A stretch of DNA of 64,000 bases from JBOGOC01 sp050747525 (GCA_050747525.1 JBOGOC010000110.1:62001-126000), one strand, 5' to 3'; shown: positions 53,457-62,237, counted from the first letter of the stretch. A program made the numbers and translations. Notes: generated by a model from the sequence alone, not told the origin.

Positions 53457-53954
53457 ATGGTCAGCCGGAAAGGGAGCAAGACTCCCGGCACGAAGAAGCC
53501 CGGAGCTTCGGGTGGCGCGTCCTTGCTGGATGAGGGGACGGCCCTCTTCCGCCGCTACCTGGCCGGCCAGAACCTCAAGATGACCGAGGAGCGGCGGCTC
53601 ATCCTCCAGGAGATCTTCACCAGCGAGGAGCACTTCGGAGCGGATGACCTCCACCTGCGGTTCGTGAACCACAGGGTGTCCGTCTCGCGCGCCACCATCT
53701 ACCGGACCCTCGAGCATCTCGTCCAGAGCGGGCTGGTGCGCCGCGTCTACCTCGACAACCAGAAGAAGGCCTTCTTCGAGCACGTGCACGGCCGCAAGCA
53801 CCACGAGCACATGATCTGCCTCTCGTGCGGCAAGGTGATCGAATTCTCCGACGACCCGCTCGAGGAACGTCAGGAACAGGTCTGCCGCGACCTCAAGTTC
53901 AAGCCGCTCCGGCACGCGCTGCGCATCGTGGGACTCTGCGAGGCGTGCCAGTGA
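53457..53954 (+). CDS. fur: Fur-family metalloregulator
   Basis: The 165-residue protein has a basic, non-conserved N-terminus of about 25 residues, the winged helix (LKMTEERRLILQEIF, VSRATIYRTLEHLVQSGLV), the His-rich metal region (FEHVHGRKHHEHMICLSCGKVIEFSDDPLEERQ) and a second cysteine pair at the end (LCEACQ). Of the Fur subfamilies it is closest to Fur proper by the sequence EFSDDPLEERQ, though PerR or Zur function is not excluded. It heads a run of overlapping genes (ApbE, porin, FMN-binding protein, b-type membrane protein), so it probably controls that unit in response to metal. Confidence 0.92.
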   Translation: MVSRKGSKTPGTKKPGASGGASLLDEGTALFRRYLAGQNLKMTEERRLILQEIFTSEEHFGADDLHLRFVNHRVSVSRATIYRTLEHLVQSGLVRRVYLDNQKKAFFEHVHGRKHHEHMICLSCGKVIEFSDDPLEERQEQVCRDLKFKPLRHALRIVGLCEACQ

Positions 53955-54991
53955 GCTTCGCCCTGACTCTGCTCCTCTCCATGACTCCGGTGGCCGCGGA
54001 CGTCTCGCGGGCCCGCTACCTGATGGGGACGGTGTGCGAGGTGACCGCGCCTTCCCTCTCCGGCGACGACGCGGGCCGCGCGCGCACGGCCGCCGCTCTC
54101 GAGGCGGCCCTGGAGGAGATCGCGCGCCTCGAGCGGATCCTGAGCGACTGGCGCCCCGACAGCGAGATGAGCCGTCTGAATCGCCAGCCGGCCGGCGCCC
54201 CCTTCACCTGTTCCCTCGACCTTTTCGACTTCCTCTCCGTGGGGGAGCGACTGTCCGCGGCGACCGGCGGCGCCTTCGACATGACCGTGGGCCCGCTGGT
54301 GAAGCTCTACGACCTGCGCGGCGCGGGCCGCTGGGCCGGCGCCTCCGAGGTGGCGGCCACCTTGAAGTCGGTCGGGTCGCGGCACCTCCGGCTGGATGGA
54401 GCATCGCGGAGCGTGACTCTGGGCGCCGCAGGGATGGCGCTCGACCCGGGCGCGCTGGGGAAAGGCTATGCGCTCGACGCGGCCGCACGCACGCTGCGCG
54501 CGCGCGGAGTCGATCGCGCCCTGCTGAACTTCGGGGGACAGGTCCTGGCGCTGGGCGCTCCCGAAGGCAAGGACGGCTGGGAGGTGGCGCTCTCGCACCC
54601 GCGCCGCCGGCACGAAGCGGTGATGACACTCGTGCTGCGCGATGCGTCGTTGTCCACCTCGGCCAACGTCGAGCTGGGCAAGGTGGTGGACGGACGCGAC
54701 CTGGGACACGTGGTGGATCCCGGCACCGGGCTGCCGGTGTCGTGGCGAGGGAGCGCCACCGTGGTGGCCGGCACCGCCGCCGACGCGGACGCCCTGTCCA
54801 CCGCCTTGCTCGTGATGGGCCTCGAGCGCGGCCTGGCCTGGGCCGACCGCCATGAGGGGCTCACCGCGATCTTCCTCGACGAGGACGAACGCGGACAATT
54901 GAACGTCCGGACGGGCCCCGGACTCGAAAAACTTCATGCGACGCCTCTGCCCACGACGGCGGATGGCGCCGCTGAGTCGGGAGGCTCGTGA
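53951..54991 (+). CDS. apbE: FAD:protein FMN transferase (ApbE)
   Basis: GTG 53951 overlaps the fur stop (GTGA) and gives a signal peptide (SFALTLLLSMTPVAA). The 346-residue protein has ApbE signatures: YLMGTVCEVTA, LSDWRPDSEMSRLNR, FDMTVGPLVKLY, LDPGALGKGYALDAAA, NFGGQVLALG, HVVDPGTGLP and VVAGTAADADALSTALLVMG. It should attach FMN from FAD to a Thr of an exported target in the periplasm. The FMN-binding protein encoded at 56437 in the same run has the matching acceptor motif, so enzyme and substrate are probably co-expressed. Confidence 0.95.
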   Translation: MSFALTLLLSMTPVAADVSRARYLMGTVCEVTAPSLSGDDAGRARTAAALEAALEEIARLERILSDWRPDSEMSRLNRQPAGAPFTCSLDLFDFLSVGERLSAATGGAFDMTVGPLVKLYDLRGAGRWAGASEVAATLKSVGSRHLRLDGASRSVTLGAAGMALDPGALGKGYALDAAARTLRARGVDRALLNFGGQVLALGAPEGKDGWEVALSHPRRRHEAVMTLVLRDASLSTSANVELGKVVDGRDLGHVVDPGTGLPVSWRGSATVVAGTAADADALSTALLVMGLERGLAWADRHEGLTAIFLDEDERGQLNVRTGPGLEKLHATPLPTTADGAAESGGS

Positions 54992-56436
54992 TGGATCGCG
55001 GGACGTGGAAGAAGCTGAGGGGGACCATGCTCGTGGGGGCTGTGCTGATGGCCGGCGCGGGAGGATCGTGGAGCTCGCCCGCGGCGGCCGAGACGGAGCA
55101 CACGGCCGCCGAGCAGGACAAGCGCATCGCGGCGCTGGAGAAGCGGCTGGCCGAGCTGGAGGCCCTGCTGAAGAAGGCGCTGGAGTCGACCTCCTCGCTC
55201 GAGGTGGCCGAGCTCAAGCGGCAGCTGGATCTGCTCACCAAGGAGCTGGAGAAGGCGAAGCTGGGCGAAGCGGCCCAGCCGAGCACGCTGGAGTCCAGGT
55301 ACGGGCTCGGCCCCGCGGCGTCCAAGGTGTACGGCGAGACCCAGGGGGTGTCGATCGGCGGATACGGAGAGACGCTCTACCAGGACTTCGCCGCCGAGAA
55401 CCAATCCGGAGAACGGACAGGCGAGCAGCCCGTGGCCGACTACCTGCGCGCGGTCCTCTACTTCGGCTACAGGTTCAACGACACCATCCTCTTCAACTCC
55501 GAGATTGAGATCGAGCACGCCACCACGGGCGAAGGGGCCGAAGAGAAGGGAGAAGTGTCGCTGGAGTTCGGCACCGTCGACTTCCTGCTGTCCAAGCCGG
55601 GCAACGTGCGCACCGGGCTCTTTCTCGTCCCGGTCGGCTTTCTCAATGAGATGCACGAGCCGACCACCTTCCTGGGGGCGCGGCGGCCGGACGTGGAGAC
55701 CCAGGTCCTGCCCACGACGTGGCGGGAGCTTGGGGTCGGAGGCTTCGGGAACGTGGGGCCCTTCGCGTACCGCGGCTACGTCTCCACGTCCCTGGATGCG
55801 GCCGGGTTCACCGCCGAAAATCTGCGCGGTGGACGTCAGAGTGGCTCCAATGCCATCGCGCGCGACCTGGCCTACTCCGCGAGGGGCGACTTCCTGGGCG
55901 TGCCGGGCCTGCTGGCGGGCGCCTCGTTCTCTGTGGGCGATACCGGACAGGGTGCGGAGACCGCGGCCGGCGACGTGATCGGCGGGAAGGTCACGCTGTA
56001 CGACGTTCACGCCGAGTACCTCTTCAGGGGGCTGATCGTGCGAGGCCTGTGGACCGCGATCAGCGTGGACGACGCGTTCGAGATCAACACCGACATCCTG
56101 GGCCTCGACCCGAGCATCCCCGCCGAGGCGTCCGAGGGGGTGGGAAGCCGCCTGACCGGCTGGTACCTGCTGGCCGGCTACGACGTGCTCGCGTTGGCCG
56201 GCGAGTCGACGAAGCAGGCGCTGATCCCCTTCGTTCGCTACGAGCGCTACGACACGCAGGATCAGGTCCCCACGGGCTTCACGTCCACCGGCGCGAACGA
56301 TGTGAAGCTCATCACCTACGGCGTGACCTGGATGCCGATCCTGAACCTGGCGATCAAGGCGGACTTTCAGGACTACGACCGGGGTGACGGAAGCGGAGTC
56401 AATCAAGTGAATGCCAGCGTCGGGTACGTCTTCTAG
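54991..56436 (+). CDS. Outer-membrane porin-like protein with coiled coil
   Basis: I use ATG 54991, 6 bases after GGGAGG; GTG 54988 directly before it is possible. The product of about 481 residues has a signal peptide, a coiled coil (about 40-92, HTAAEQDKRIAALEKRLAELEALLKK), and a long beta-barrel part with alternating hydrophobic strands (VSIGGYGETLYQDF, LYFGYRFNDTILFNSEIEIEH, VGFLNEMHEPTTFLGARRP, GWYLLAGYDVLALAG), ending in VNASVGYVF with a terminal aromatic residue. This is a trimeric-porin-like design with coiled-coil anchor. The gene overlaps apbE by one base and joins the fur-led run; it may be a channel for iron or flavin substrates. Confidence 0.85.
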   Translation: MDRGTWKKLRGTMLVGAVLMAGAGGSWSSPAAAETEHTAAEQDKRIAALEKRLAELEALLKKALESTSSLEVAELKRQLDLLTKELEKAKLGEAAQPSTLESRYGLGPAASKVYGETQGVSIGGYGETLYQDFAAENQSGERTGEQPVADYLRAVLYFGYRFNDTILFNSEIEIEHATTGEGAEEKGEVSLEFGTVDFLLSKPGNVRTGLFLVPVGFLNEMHEPTTFLGARRPDVETQVLPTTWRELGVGGFGNVGPFAYRGYVSTSLDAAGFTAENLRGGRQSGSNAIARDLAYSARGDFLGVPGLLAGASFSVGDTGQGAETAAGDVIGGKVTLYDVHAEYLFRGLIVRGLWTAISVDDAFEINTDILGLDPSIPAEASEGVGSRLTGWYLLAGYDVLALAGESTKQALIPFVRYERYDTQDQVPTGFTSTGANDVKLITYGVTWMPILNLAIKADFQDYDRGDGSGVNQVNASVGYVF

Positions 56437-56961
56437 ATGAGGGGACTCCTGTCCCTCATCCTGGTTGCCTGGGCCGCTGCCCTTCCCTGCTCCGCCAAGG
56501 TGTACATGACCCAGGAGGAGGCGCTCAAAGCCGCCCTCCCCTCGGCGCCCGAACCGCAGAGGCTGACCGCCTTCCTCACCGACGCGCAGGTCGCGGAGGC
56601 GGAGAAGGCCTCGGGTCAGCCGGTCTCCTCGCGGGTGATCACCTGGTACCGGTCCTCCACCGGCGTCACGGCCTGGTTCGACACCCACATCGTTCGCACC
56701 CATCCCGAGACCATCATGGTGGTGGTGAGCCCCGCCAGCGAGATCCTCCGCATCGACATCCTGTCGTTTGCCGAGCCGGACGAGTACCTCCCGCGCCCCC
56801 GATGGACCGAGCAGCTGCACGGGAAGAGGCTGGACGACGATCTGTCGCTGCGCGGGGCCGTCCGGCCGATGACCGGGGCGACCCTCACCGCGCGCGCCAT
56901 CGTGGCCGCCTCGAGGCGGGTGCTGGCGTTGCACGGAATTCTGGAGGCGGGCGCGCCATGA
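56437..56961 (+). CDS. Secreted FMN-binding domain protein
   Basis: The 174-residue protein has a signal peptide (1-20, PCSA) and an FMN-binding domain (about 65-170) with the flavinylation motif RPMTGATLTAR, whose acceptor should be T149. This is the type of substrate used by ApbE, encoded two genes upstream. The remainder (MTQEEALKAALPSA, VITWYRSSTGVTAWFDTHIVRTHPETI) is typical of NqrC/RnfG-like and extracellular flavin transfer proteins. It starts directly after the porin stop with no gap, and its own stop overlaps the b-type membrane gene. Confidence 0.92.
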   Translation: MRGLLSLILVAWAAALPCSAKVYMTQEEALKAALPSAPEPQRLTAFLTDAQVAEAEKASGQPVSSRVITWYRSSTGVTAWFDTHIVRTHPETIMVVVSPASEILRIDILSFAEPDEYLPRPRWTEQLHGKRLDDDLSLRGAVRPMTGATLTARAIVAASRRVLALHGILEAGAP

Positions 56962-57494
56962 TGTCCCGGCTGGAGAAGGTGACCACCCACACCTCCACGG
57001 CCATCGTGGCCCTCTCGGGGATCGTGTACGGTTGCATGAAGTACCTGATGGCCACCGACGATCCGTTCGCCGTGGTCAATCACCCGCTTCAGCCGTGGAT
57101 GCTCGACCTGCACGTCCTCTCGGCGCCGGTGATGCTGTTCGCGCTGGGTCTCATCGCCCAGCAGCACATCCTGGCCCAGCTCGCGCGGGGCGCCGGGAGG
57201 CCGGGGCGCACGACCGGCCTGATAGCGATATCCTGCCTGCTGCCGATGGTGGCGACCGGGTATCTCATCCAGGTCTTCACCCACGAGACGGCCCGCCTGA
57301 TCTGCGTGGTCGTGCACATCGGCACGGGAGTGATCTACACGATGATGTTTCTGGCCCACACGGTGATCTCGCGCCGGCTCACCGCACGGCGGAGCGCGGC
57401 CGGACCCGTCCTGGAAGCCGACGACAGCGGCGCCCCCCGCCTGCTGCAGCGATCGCGTGCGGCCGGGCGACGGCGGGCGGGAGGCGCGGCCTGA
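56958..57494 (+). CDS. b-type four-helix membrane protein, probable cytochrome b561-like electron carrier
   Basis: The 178-residue protein has four membrane helices (about 10-30, 50-70, 88-105, 115-137) with histidines at H11, H52, H70, H109, H120 and H134 near helix ends, as expected for two b-type hemes. ATG 56958 overlaps the FMN-binding protein stop. It ends in a basic low-complexity tail. Position next to an FMN-bound protein and its transferase suggests it passes electrons across the inner membrane to a periplasmic flavin. Heme binding is inferred from histidines, not shown. Confidence 0.75.
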   Translation: MMSRLEKVTTHTSTAIVALSGIVYGCMKYLMATDDPFAVVNHPLQPWMLDLHVLSAPVMLFALGLIAQQHILAQLARGAGRPGRTTGLIAISCLLPMVATGYLIQVFTHETARLICVVVHIGTGVIYTMMFLAHTVISRRLTARRSAAGPVLEADDSGAPRLLQRSRAAGRRRAGGAA

Positions 57495-58069
57495 TGGGGT
57501 GGGTGGCCGAGATCCTCCGCAAGAGCCACAGAGAGTGCGCGGTGTGCCGTCTGGCGCCGATCCATCTCTACGCGCCGGAGGAAGCGGACATCACGGCGCT
57601 GGAGGTCTCACCGGAGCCGAGCGGGACCCCGCTGTGCCACGCCTGCCTGGGGGCCAGGATGGGCCAGGATCTTTCCGAGTTCGAAGGGCGCTGCCTGGTG
57701 TTCGAGCCCTCGATGGGCCCCGAGACGTACGTCTTCAGGCCGCTGGGTGACGCCGCGCTCGCGGGAAGGACCGAGCGGGCGCTCGAGAGCCTGCCGTCCG
57801 CGTGCAAGGGGTGCGGCGCGGAAGGGCGCTTCGTCTGGGTGCCCGTGGATCACGATGCGGGTCTGTGGGCCGACGACTGGCTCCCCGCCCTCGAGTCGGG
57901 AGAGCTGTCGGCCGGCGAGGCGCTGTGCGGGCGCTGCACGGGGGCGCGTCTGGCCCGCACGCTCGAGGAGCGCGGCCTCACCTTCGAGGCGGTCACGCCG
58001 GCGAGCGGCCGCGCCGACGGGGTGCTGTGCGGCTGCGAAGCTTCCCTCGGCCCTCTCGACGATGAGTGA
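57494..58069 (+). CDS. Cysteine-rich protein of unknown function
   Basis: The 191-residue protein has four CxxC pairs (CAVCR, CHACL, CKGCG, CGRCT) and a late CGCE, which could hold two zincs or a cluster. Between them are alternating hydrophobic segments (CLVFEPSMGPETYVFRPLG). The start overlaps the previous stop by one base (TGATG). I do not recognise a family. The two halves are weakly alike, suggesting an internal duplication. Membership in the run with the b-type protein and FMN-binding protein is clear from overlap. Confidence 0.75.
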   Translation: MGWVAEILRKSHRECAVCRLAPIHLYAPEEADITALEVSPEPSGTPLCHACLGARMGQDLSEFEGRCLVFEPSMGPETYVFRPLGDAALAGRTERALESLPSACKGCGAEGRFVWVPVDHDAGLWADDWLPALESGELSAGEALCGRCTGARLARTLEERGLTFEAVTPASGRADGVLCGCEASLGPLDDE

Positions 58070-58529
58070 TACACTCCCGCGCGTGACGGCTCAGGGTCGT
58101 GTTGACTGGCACACCTACTTCATGAACATCGCGCGCGAAGCTGCCACCCGCTCCACGTGCGACCGCAAGCACGTGGGCGCGGTCATCGTGCGCGAGAAGA
58201 CCATCCTCTCCACCGGCTACAACGGCAGCATCCGCGGCATGCCCCACTGCGACGAGAACGGCCACGAGATGGAGAACGGCCACTGCGTGGGGACCATCCA
58301 TGCCGAGGCCAACGCCATCATCCAGGCCGCCCGCAACGGCGTGAACATCAACGGAGGCGAGCTGTACACCACGGCCAGCCCGTGCTGGAGCTGCTTCAAG
58401 CTGATCGCCAACAGCGGCATCCACACGATCTACTACGGCGAGTTCTACCGTGACGAGCGAAGCCTCAAAGTGGCCCGCCAGGCGGGCATCGAGCTGATCG
58501 ACCTGCGCCCCAAGGCGGAGCTGGCGTGA
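58062..58529 (+). CDS. Deoxycytidylate deaminase-type protein
   Basis: The 155-residue protein has the zinc deaminase site H80-A-E82 in TIHAEANAI and P107-C-W-S-C111, plus the dCMP-specific RKHVGAVIV and GYNGSIRGMPHC. It should convert dCMP to dUMP for thymidylate synthesis; related ComEB proteins have been assigned to DNA uptake operons, but there is no such context here. The ATG overlaps the end of the preceding gene by 8 bases. Confidence 0.93.
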   Translation: MSDTLPRVTAQGRVDWHTYFMNIAREAATRSTCDRKHVGAVIVREKTILSTGYNGSIRGMPHCDENGHEMENGHCVGTIHAEANAIIQAARNGVNINGGELYTTASPCWSCFKLIANSGIHTIYYGEFYRDERSLKVARQAGIELIDLRPKAELA

Positions 58530-59134
58530 GCGCTCCCCGCGTGGTCCTTCTGGACGGACCGGCCGCACCCAGGCTGGCGGCCTCGCTCACGGAGGCCGGC
58601 GAGCCCGTGACGGTGGCCGGCTCACCGGCCGAGCTGGCGCGTATCCTGAACGTCTCCCCCGTCGACGTCATCGTGCTGGATCTGTCCGACGGAAAGAAAG
58701 CGCAGCGGGAAGCGATCGATCCTCGCGGAGCCTTCGTGCTGGCCCTCACGCGTGACGGCAAGGCGCCGGCCCATGCCCCTGCCCGTCCCGACGTCTGCGT
58801 CCCGGTGAAGGATCTGGAGCGCGCGGTGCGCGAGGTGCGCGGCGCGGCGGCGATCCGACGCCTCTCCGAGGCGACCCTCGAGCTGGAGCAGCTTCGCATC
58901 GCGGTGACGCACGCGCGGCGCACGGCGCACGATCTGGCTCAGCCCCTGACCACCATCCTGGCGCGGGCGCAGCTGCTGGCCGGAAAGCTGGCTCCCGGAG
59001 ATCCGAGCGCGCGGGCGGTGGGGATCATCTGCGAGGAGAGCGAGAGGCTGGCGCGCCTCGTGGAGGAGTTCCAGAAGCTCAGGGAGTTGACGCGCCGTCC
59101 GGGCCTGCCGGCGGATCAGGCTGGCCAGACGTAG
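58526..59134 (+). CDS. Receiver-like plus DHp domain protein without an ATPase domain
   Basis: GTG 58526 overlaps the deaminase stop. The 202-residue protein starts with a receiver-like domain (1-108, VDVIVLDLSDGKK with D52, but few other acidic-pocket residues) and ends with a histidine-kinase dimerisation segment (about 118-192) with the H-box H135-D-L-A-Q-P-L. The ATP-binding domain that should follow is missing; the gene ends at ADQAGQT. It may be a phosphotransfer protein or a scaffold for another kinase. Its last 56 bases overlap the convergent lipoprotein gene. Confidence 0.8.
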   Translation: MSAPRVVLLDGPAAPRLAASLTEAGEPVTVAGSPAELARILNVSPVDVIVLDLSDGKKAQREAIDPRGAFVLALTRDGKAPAHAPARPDVCVPVKDLERAVREVRGAAAIRRLSEATLELEQLRIAVTHARRTAHDLAQPLTTILARAQLLAGKLAPGDPSARAVGIICEESERLARLVEEFQKLRELTRRPGLPADQAGQT

Positions 59135-60134
59135 GCTGGCCGGCCCCTCCGAACCCCATCAGCCCCCCCATCTTCCCTCCCAGCAGCCTGGCCACGTTGT
59201 CCACGTCCGAGGACGGGATGCTCCCCGCGGCTCTCACGATGCCGGTGTCCGCCTCGATCACCAGATCGGACATGAGCCGGCCCAGGTCGGGGCTCGTCTC
59301 CTTGAGAGCCAGGCGTCCCAGCGACTCGGCCCCCTTGAGGATGTCGGCCACCCTCATGGCGTCCTCATCGGTCGCGGCTGTCATCTCCACCAGGGCGCGG
59401 ATCGGCTCGCCATCGTCGAAGCTGAAGGAGACTTCCCGGATGGGGCCCAGCGCGGCCAGCGCGTTCGCCTGGTTCAGGCCGCCGAGCACGCCGCCGATCG
59501 CCCCGCGCAGATCCTCGGCGCGCACGATGCCCCAGCCTTCAGGGTCGCGGCCCATGCGGCGCAGCAGCCTTCCGGCGCGCTCCTCGGCCGACAGGCCCGG
59601 CTTGCTCCCCGACTTCACCTGCGCGACCTTCTCGAGGGTCTCGCCGTCCCCGAAGATGGCGGTGGAGGCATCCACCACACCGATGCAGAAGCGGCACCGG
59701 CCGTCGAGAACCACCACCTCGAAGATGTCCATGCCGGCGACCTTCTGCGAGGGGAGCCCGGAATCCTTCAGGAAATCGTAAACCTTGCGTCCGTCGAAGG
59801 TGCCCATGGCCACGCCGCTCATCTCGCGCAGCCCGTCATCGCCGGCCGTAGCCAGGAACATCACGCGCTGGACGTCCTTCGACGGGTCGATGCCCGTGGC
59901 CTCCGCGAACTTGTAGAAGTTGAGGCGGTTGAGCCCGAAGGCGCTCTCCCTCGACTTGTACAGCTCGTAGAGGCGGCTGTTCAGCAGGGAGGGCACATCC
60001 AGGGAGATGGCGAAGGTGGCGTCGGCCGGGATCAGCTCGGCCCCTTCGGGAAGGGGCTTGCGCAGCCCGCAGGCGGACACCGCTCCCATCAGCGTCAGGG
60101 CCAGCACCAGCGAGGGGACGAACCTTGGCTTCAT
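59079..60134 (-). CDS. Lipoprotein of unknown function
   Basis: The 351-residue protein has a lipobox (LMGAVSAC) and starts at ATG 60134, with AAGGAG 6 bases upstream; a much longer frame to 61523 is a shadow. The body has a strand-helix rhythm seen in DUF3352-like lipoproteins: LIPADATFAISLDVPSLLNS, REMSGVAMGTFDGRKVYDFL, IGVVDASTAIFGDGETL, and a C-terminal low-complexity tail (GGLMGFGGAGQPTSG). I do not assign a function. It is divergent from the phosphatase gene. Confidence 0.85.
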   Translation of the reverse strand: MKPRFVPSLVLALTLMGAVSACGLRKPLPEGAELIPADATFAISLDVPSLLNSRLYELYKSRESAFGLNRLNFYKFAEATGIDPSKDVQRVMFLATAGDDGLREMSGVAMGTFDGRKVYDFLKDSGLPSQKVAGMDIFEVVVLDGRCRFCIGVVDASTAIFGDGETLEKVAQVKSGSKPGLSAEERAGRLLRRMGRDPEGWGIVRAEDLRGAIGGVLGGLNQANALAALGPIREVSFSFDDGEPIRALVEMTAATDEDAMRVADILKGAESLGRLALKETSPDLGRLMSDLVIEADTGIVRAAGSIPSSDVDNVARLLGGKMGGLMGFGGAGQPTSGQPDPPAGPDGASTP

Positions 60135-60209
60135 CGAGGCTCCTTGACCGGCTGATACGTCGGCTCCACGCGCCAGGTTCAGCCGGGTCTCCATTATAGG
60201 GGCATTTCG

Positions 60210-61520
60210 TTGCGGCCCCCGCGGCCCGGGTGGTACCCTCCCGGTCCCTTGAGACGCCCCCGGCACCTGCGGCACACAGGCACTCTTCCGCGCAGCCGTC
60301 CCCACGGCAGGCCCTCGTCCCTCCCGGGGTCGGACTACAAGGCCCTGTACCGCAAGATCGAGCGGGTCATCGACAAGATCGGCCGGATCGAGGACTCGTC
60401 CACGACCCTGTCGGCCTGCTTGCGCGCCCTGGTGGACAACTTCCACGACGATCTGGGGTTCGTGGGGGGACGCATCTACGAGCGCGAGCAGGATGACTAC
60501 GTCCTGCGCGTGCGCTATGGCCGGTCCCGCAGCGCCCCCATCGGCTACCTCGTGCCGGCCGCCTACGGCCCGATCCAGACGGCGCTGAAGGAGGGCCTCG
60601 TCATCGTGCGCCGCACCGACCCCGGGTGGGACGAGACGATCGAGGGGGCCATCGGTGTCTCCAAGTTCGCCGCCTTCGCGGTGGGAGAGGACGGGCACCA
60701 CCTCATCTCGCTCACCATCAAGGGCCCCATCGACGAGGAGCACACGCTCTACGCGCTCAACGGCGTGCGGCACATCATCAACATGAAGCTGCGGCAGCAG
60801 CACCTGCACGACATCATCCACGAAGCGCGCGACATCCAGCTCAGCCTGCTTCCGCTGGGGCCTCCGCAGTTCGAGGGCTTCGACATGCATGGCGAGTCGA
60901 TCCCGGCCGACGTGGTGGGAGGGGATCTGTTCGATTACCTGCCGCACTCCAGCCGGCTGCTGGGCGTGGCCATCGCCGACGCCTCCGGGCACGGCCTGCC
61001 CGCCGCGCTGCAGGCGCGCGACGTGATCACCGGCATGCGCATGGGGATGGAGGAGCACCTGAAAGTGATCACCGCCATGGAGAGGCTCAACCGGGTGATC
61101 CACCGCAGCCGCCTCACGTCCCGGTTCGTCTCGCTGTTCTACGGCGAGGCCGAATCGAACGGCAATTTCGTCTACTGCAACGCGGGCCACCCGCCGGCCC
61201 TTCACCTGCACGACGGGACCATCGCCGAGCTGACCCTCGGGGGCCTCGTGCTGGGGCCCAATCCGGTGGCCCGGTACGAGCGGGGCTTCCTCACGCTGTC
61301 GCGCGGAGACTGCATCCTCATGTACACCGACGGCGTGACCGAAGCGGCCGACCGATCCGAGCGCGAGTACGGCCTCCCCCGCCTCAAGACCCTGCTGCGC
61401 CGCGTCGCCGGACAGAGCGCGCGAGAGATCGTCGGCGCCGTCTTCGAAGACCTGAATCGGTTCACCGCCGGCGCCCCCCAGATCGACGACCGAACAATCG
61501 TCGCCATCCGCAAGCTGTAA
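60210..61520 (+). CDS. PP2C-type (SpoIIE/RsbU) serine phosphatase
   Basis: The 436-residue frame opens at TTG 60210; the first 40 residues are Arg/Pro-rich and may be untranslated, with TTG 60249 as an alternative. A GAF-like region (about 50-200) is followed by the SpoIIE phosphatase domain (about 215-436): ARDIQLSLLP, ADVVGGDLFDY and IADASGHGLPAAL (metal aspartates), YCNAGHPPALHLHDG, CILMYTDGVTEA. It should dephosphorylate an anti-sigma antagonist with a phospho-Ser, as in RsbU systems, but no such protein is adjacent. Confidence 0.93.
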   Translation: MRPPRPGWYPPGPLRRPRHLRHTGTLPRSRPHGRPSSLPGSDYKALYRKIERVIDKIGRIEDSSTTLSACLRALVDNFHDDLGFVGGRIYEREQDDYVLRVRYGRSRSAPIGYLVPAAYGPIQTALKEGLVIVRRTDPGWDETIEGAIGVSKFAAFAVGEDGHHLISLTIKGPIDEEHTLYALNGVRHIINMKLRQQHLHDIIHEARDIQLSLLPLGPPQFEGFDMHGESIPADVVGGDLFDYLPHSSRLLGVAIADASGHGLPAALQARDVITGMRMGMEEHLKVITAMERLNRVIHRSRLTSRFVSLFYGEAESNGNFVYCNAGHPPALHLHDGTIAELTLGGLVLGPNPVARYERGFLTLSRGDCILMYTDGVTEAADRSEREYGLPRLKTLLRRVAGQSAREIVGAVFEDLNRFTAGAPQIDDRTIVAIRKL

Positions 61521-61553
61521 CAAACGTCAACACTCGTCATCCCGCTGTAATCC

Positions 61554-61581
61554 TTGACAGGCGAGGCTTCCCGGGTACATT
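61554..61581 (+). promoter_or_regulatory. Sigma-70-like promoter
   Basis: TTGACA at 61554-61559 and TACATT at 61576-61581 are spaced by 16 bases, 55 bases before the coiled-coil gene ATG. The -35 is perfect, the -10 matches four of six. Confidence 0.55.
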
Positions 61582-61636
61582 TAGGCAGCTTTTTTCACGA
61601 CAGAATCGGCTGTCAACGCGGGGGAGATGGGGCTTC

Positions 61637-62116
61637 ATGCAAATCAAGGAACGCATCGACAACTGCCTGACCTCCCTCGAGCAGCGGAGGCAGTCGGTGG
61701 ATCGCTTTCAGACGAAGGTCCGGCATCTGATGGACAGCCTCAAGGCGGGGGGGATGGCCTCCGGCGGCCTCGACGAAGTCCTCCAGACGCTGCAGTCGGT
61801 CCTCACCGACTATGCCGAGATCAGCTCGAGCTGCGAGGACATGGTGGTTGCCCTGCGGGAGATCGGCGACCACCTCACCCGCATCGAGGAAGGCCGGCAG
61901 AAGATCCTCAACGGGGTGGAGACGATACTCAAGAATCTGTCACATCTGGACAAGGTGTCGGCCGGCGGCCTCCAGTCAGGGGCCCCCGGAGCGGCCGGCA
62001 GGCCCAAGAAGATCCTGCTGGTCCGGATCAACCCGGACGCCCCCACCGGCCCCACGGCCCCCAAGGCGGAAGAGGAAGAGGGCGCCGAGACCCCCACCGA
62101 GGAGACCGTCCACTGA
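61637..62116 (+). CDS. Coiled-coil protein of unknown function
   Basis: The 159-residue protein is mostly helical (residues 1-105: DNCLTSLEQRRQSVDRFQTKV, VLTDYAEISSSCEDMVVALREIG, LTRIEEGRQKILNGVETIL) with an acidic Pro/Glu-rich tail. ATG 61637 is chosen because it keeps the whole coiled coil. It has no signal peptide and no membrane helix. It is the first gene behind the promoter at 61554, ahead of the outer-membrane protein and the polysaccharide-export gene, so it may belong to that unit. Confidence 0.7.
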   Translation: MQIKERIDNCLTSLEQRRQSVDRFQTKVRHLMDSLKAGGMASGGLDEVLQTLQSVLTDYAEISSSCEDMVVALREIGDHLTRIEEGRQKILNGVETILKNLSHLDKVSAGGLQSGAPGAAGRPKKILLVRINPDAPTGPTAPKAEEEEGAETPTEETVH

Positions 62117-62237
62117 CCGGATCGCCCCGGTAGCCGTATCCGTTTGACGCACCACCACTTATGTGATAAAAGTTCGCCCACTCCAGGCCGGACGACATCT
62201 GGTCGAACCGGTGAGGAGAGGGGGTTTCATCGTTTTC

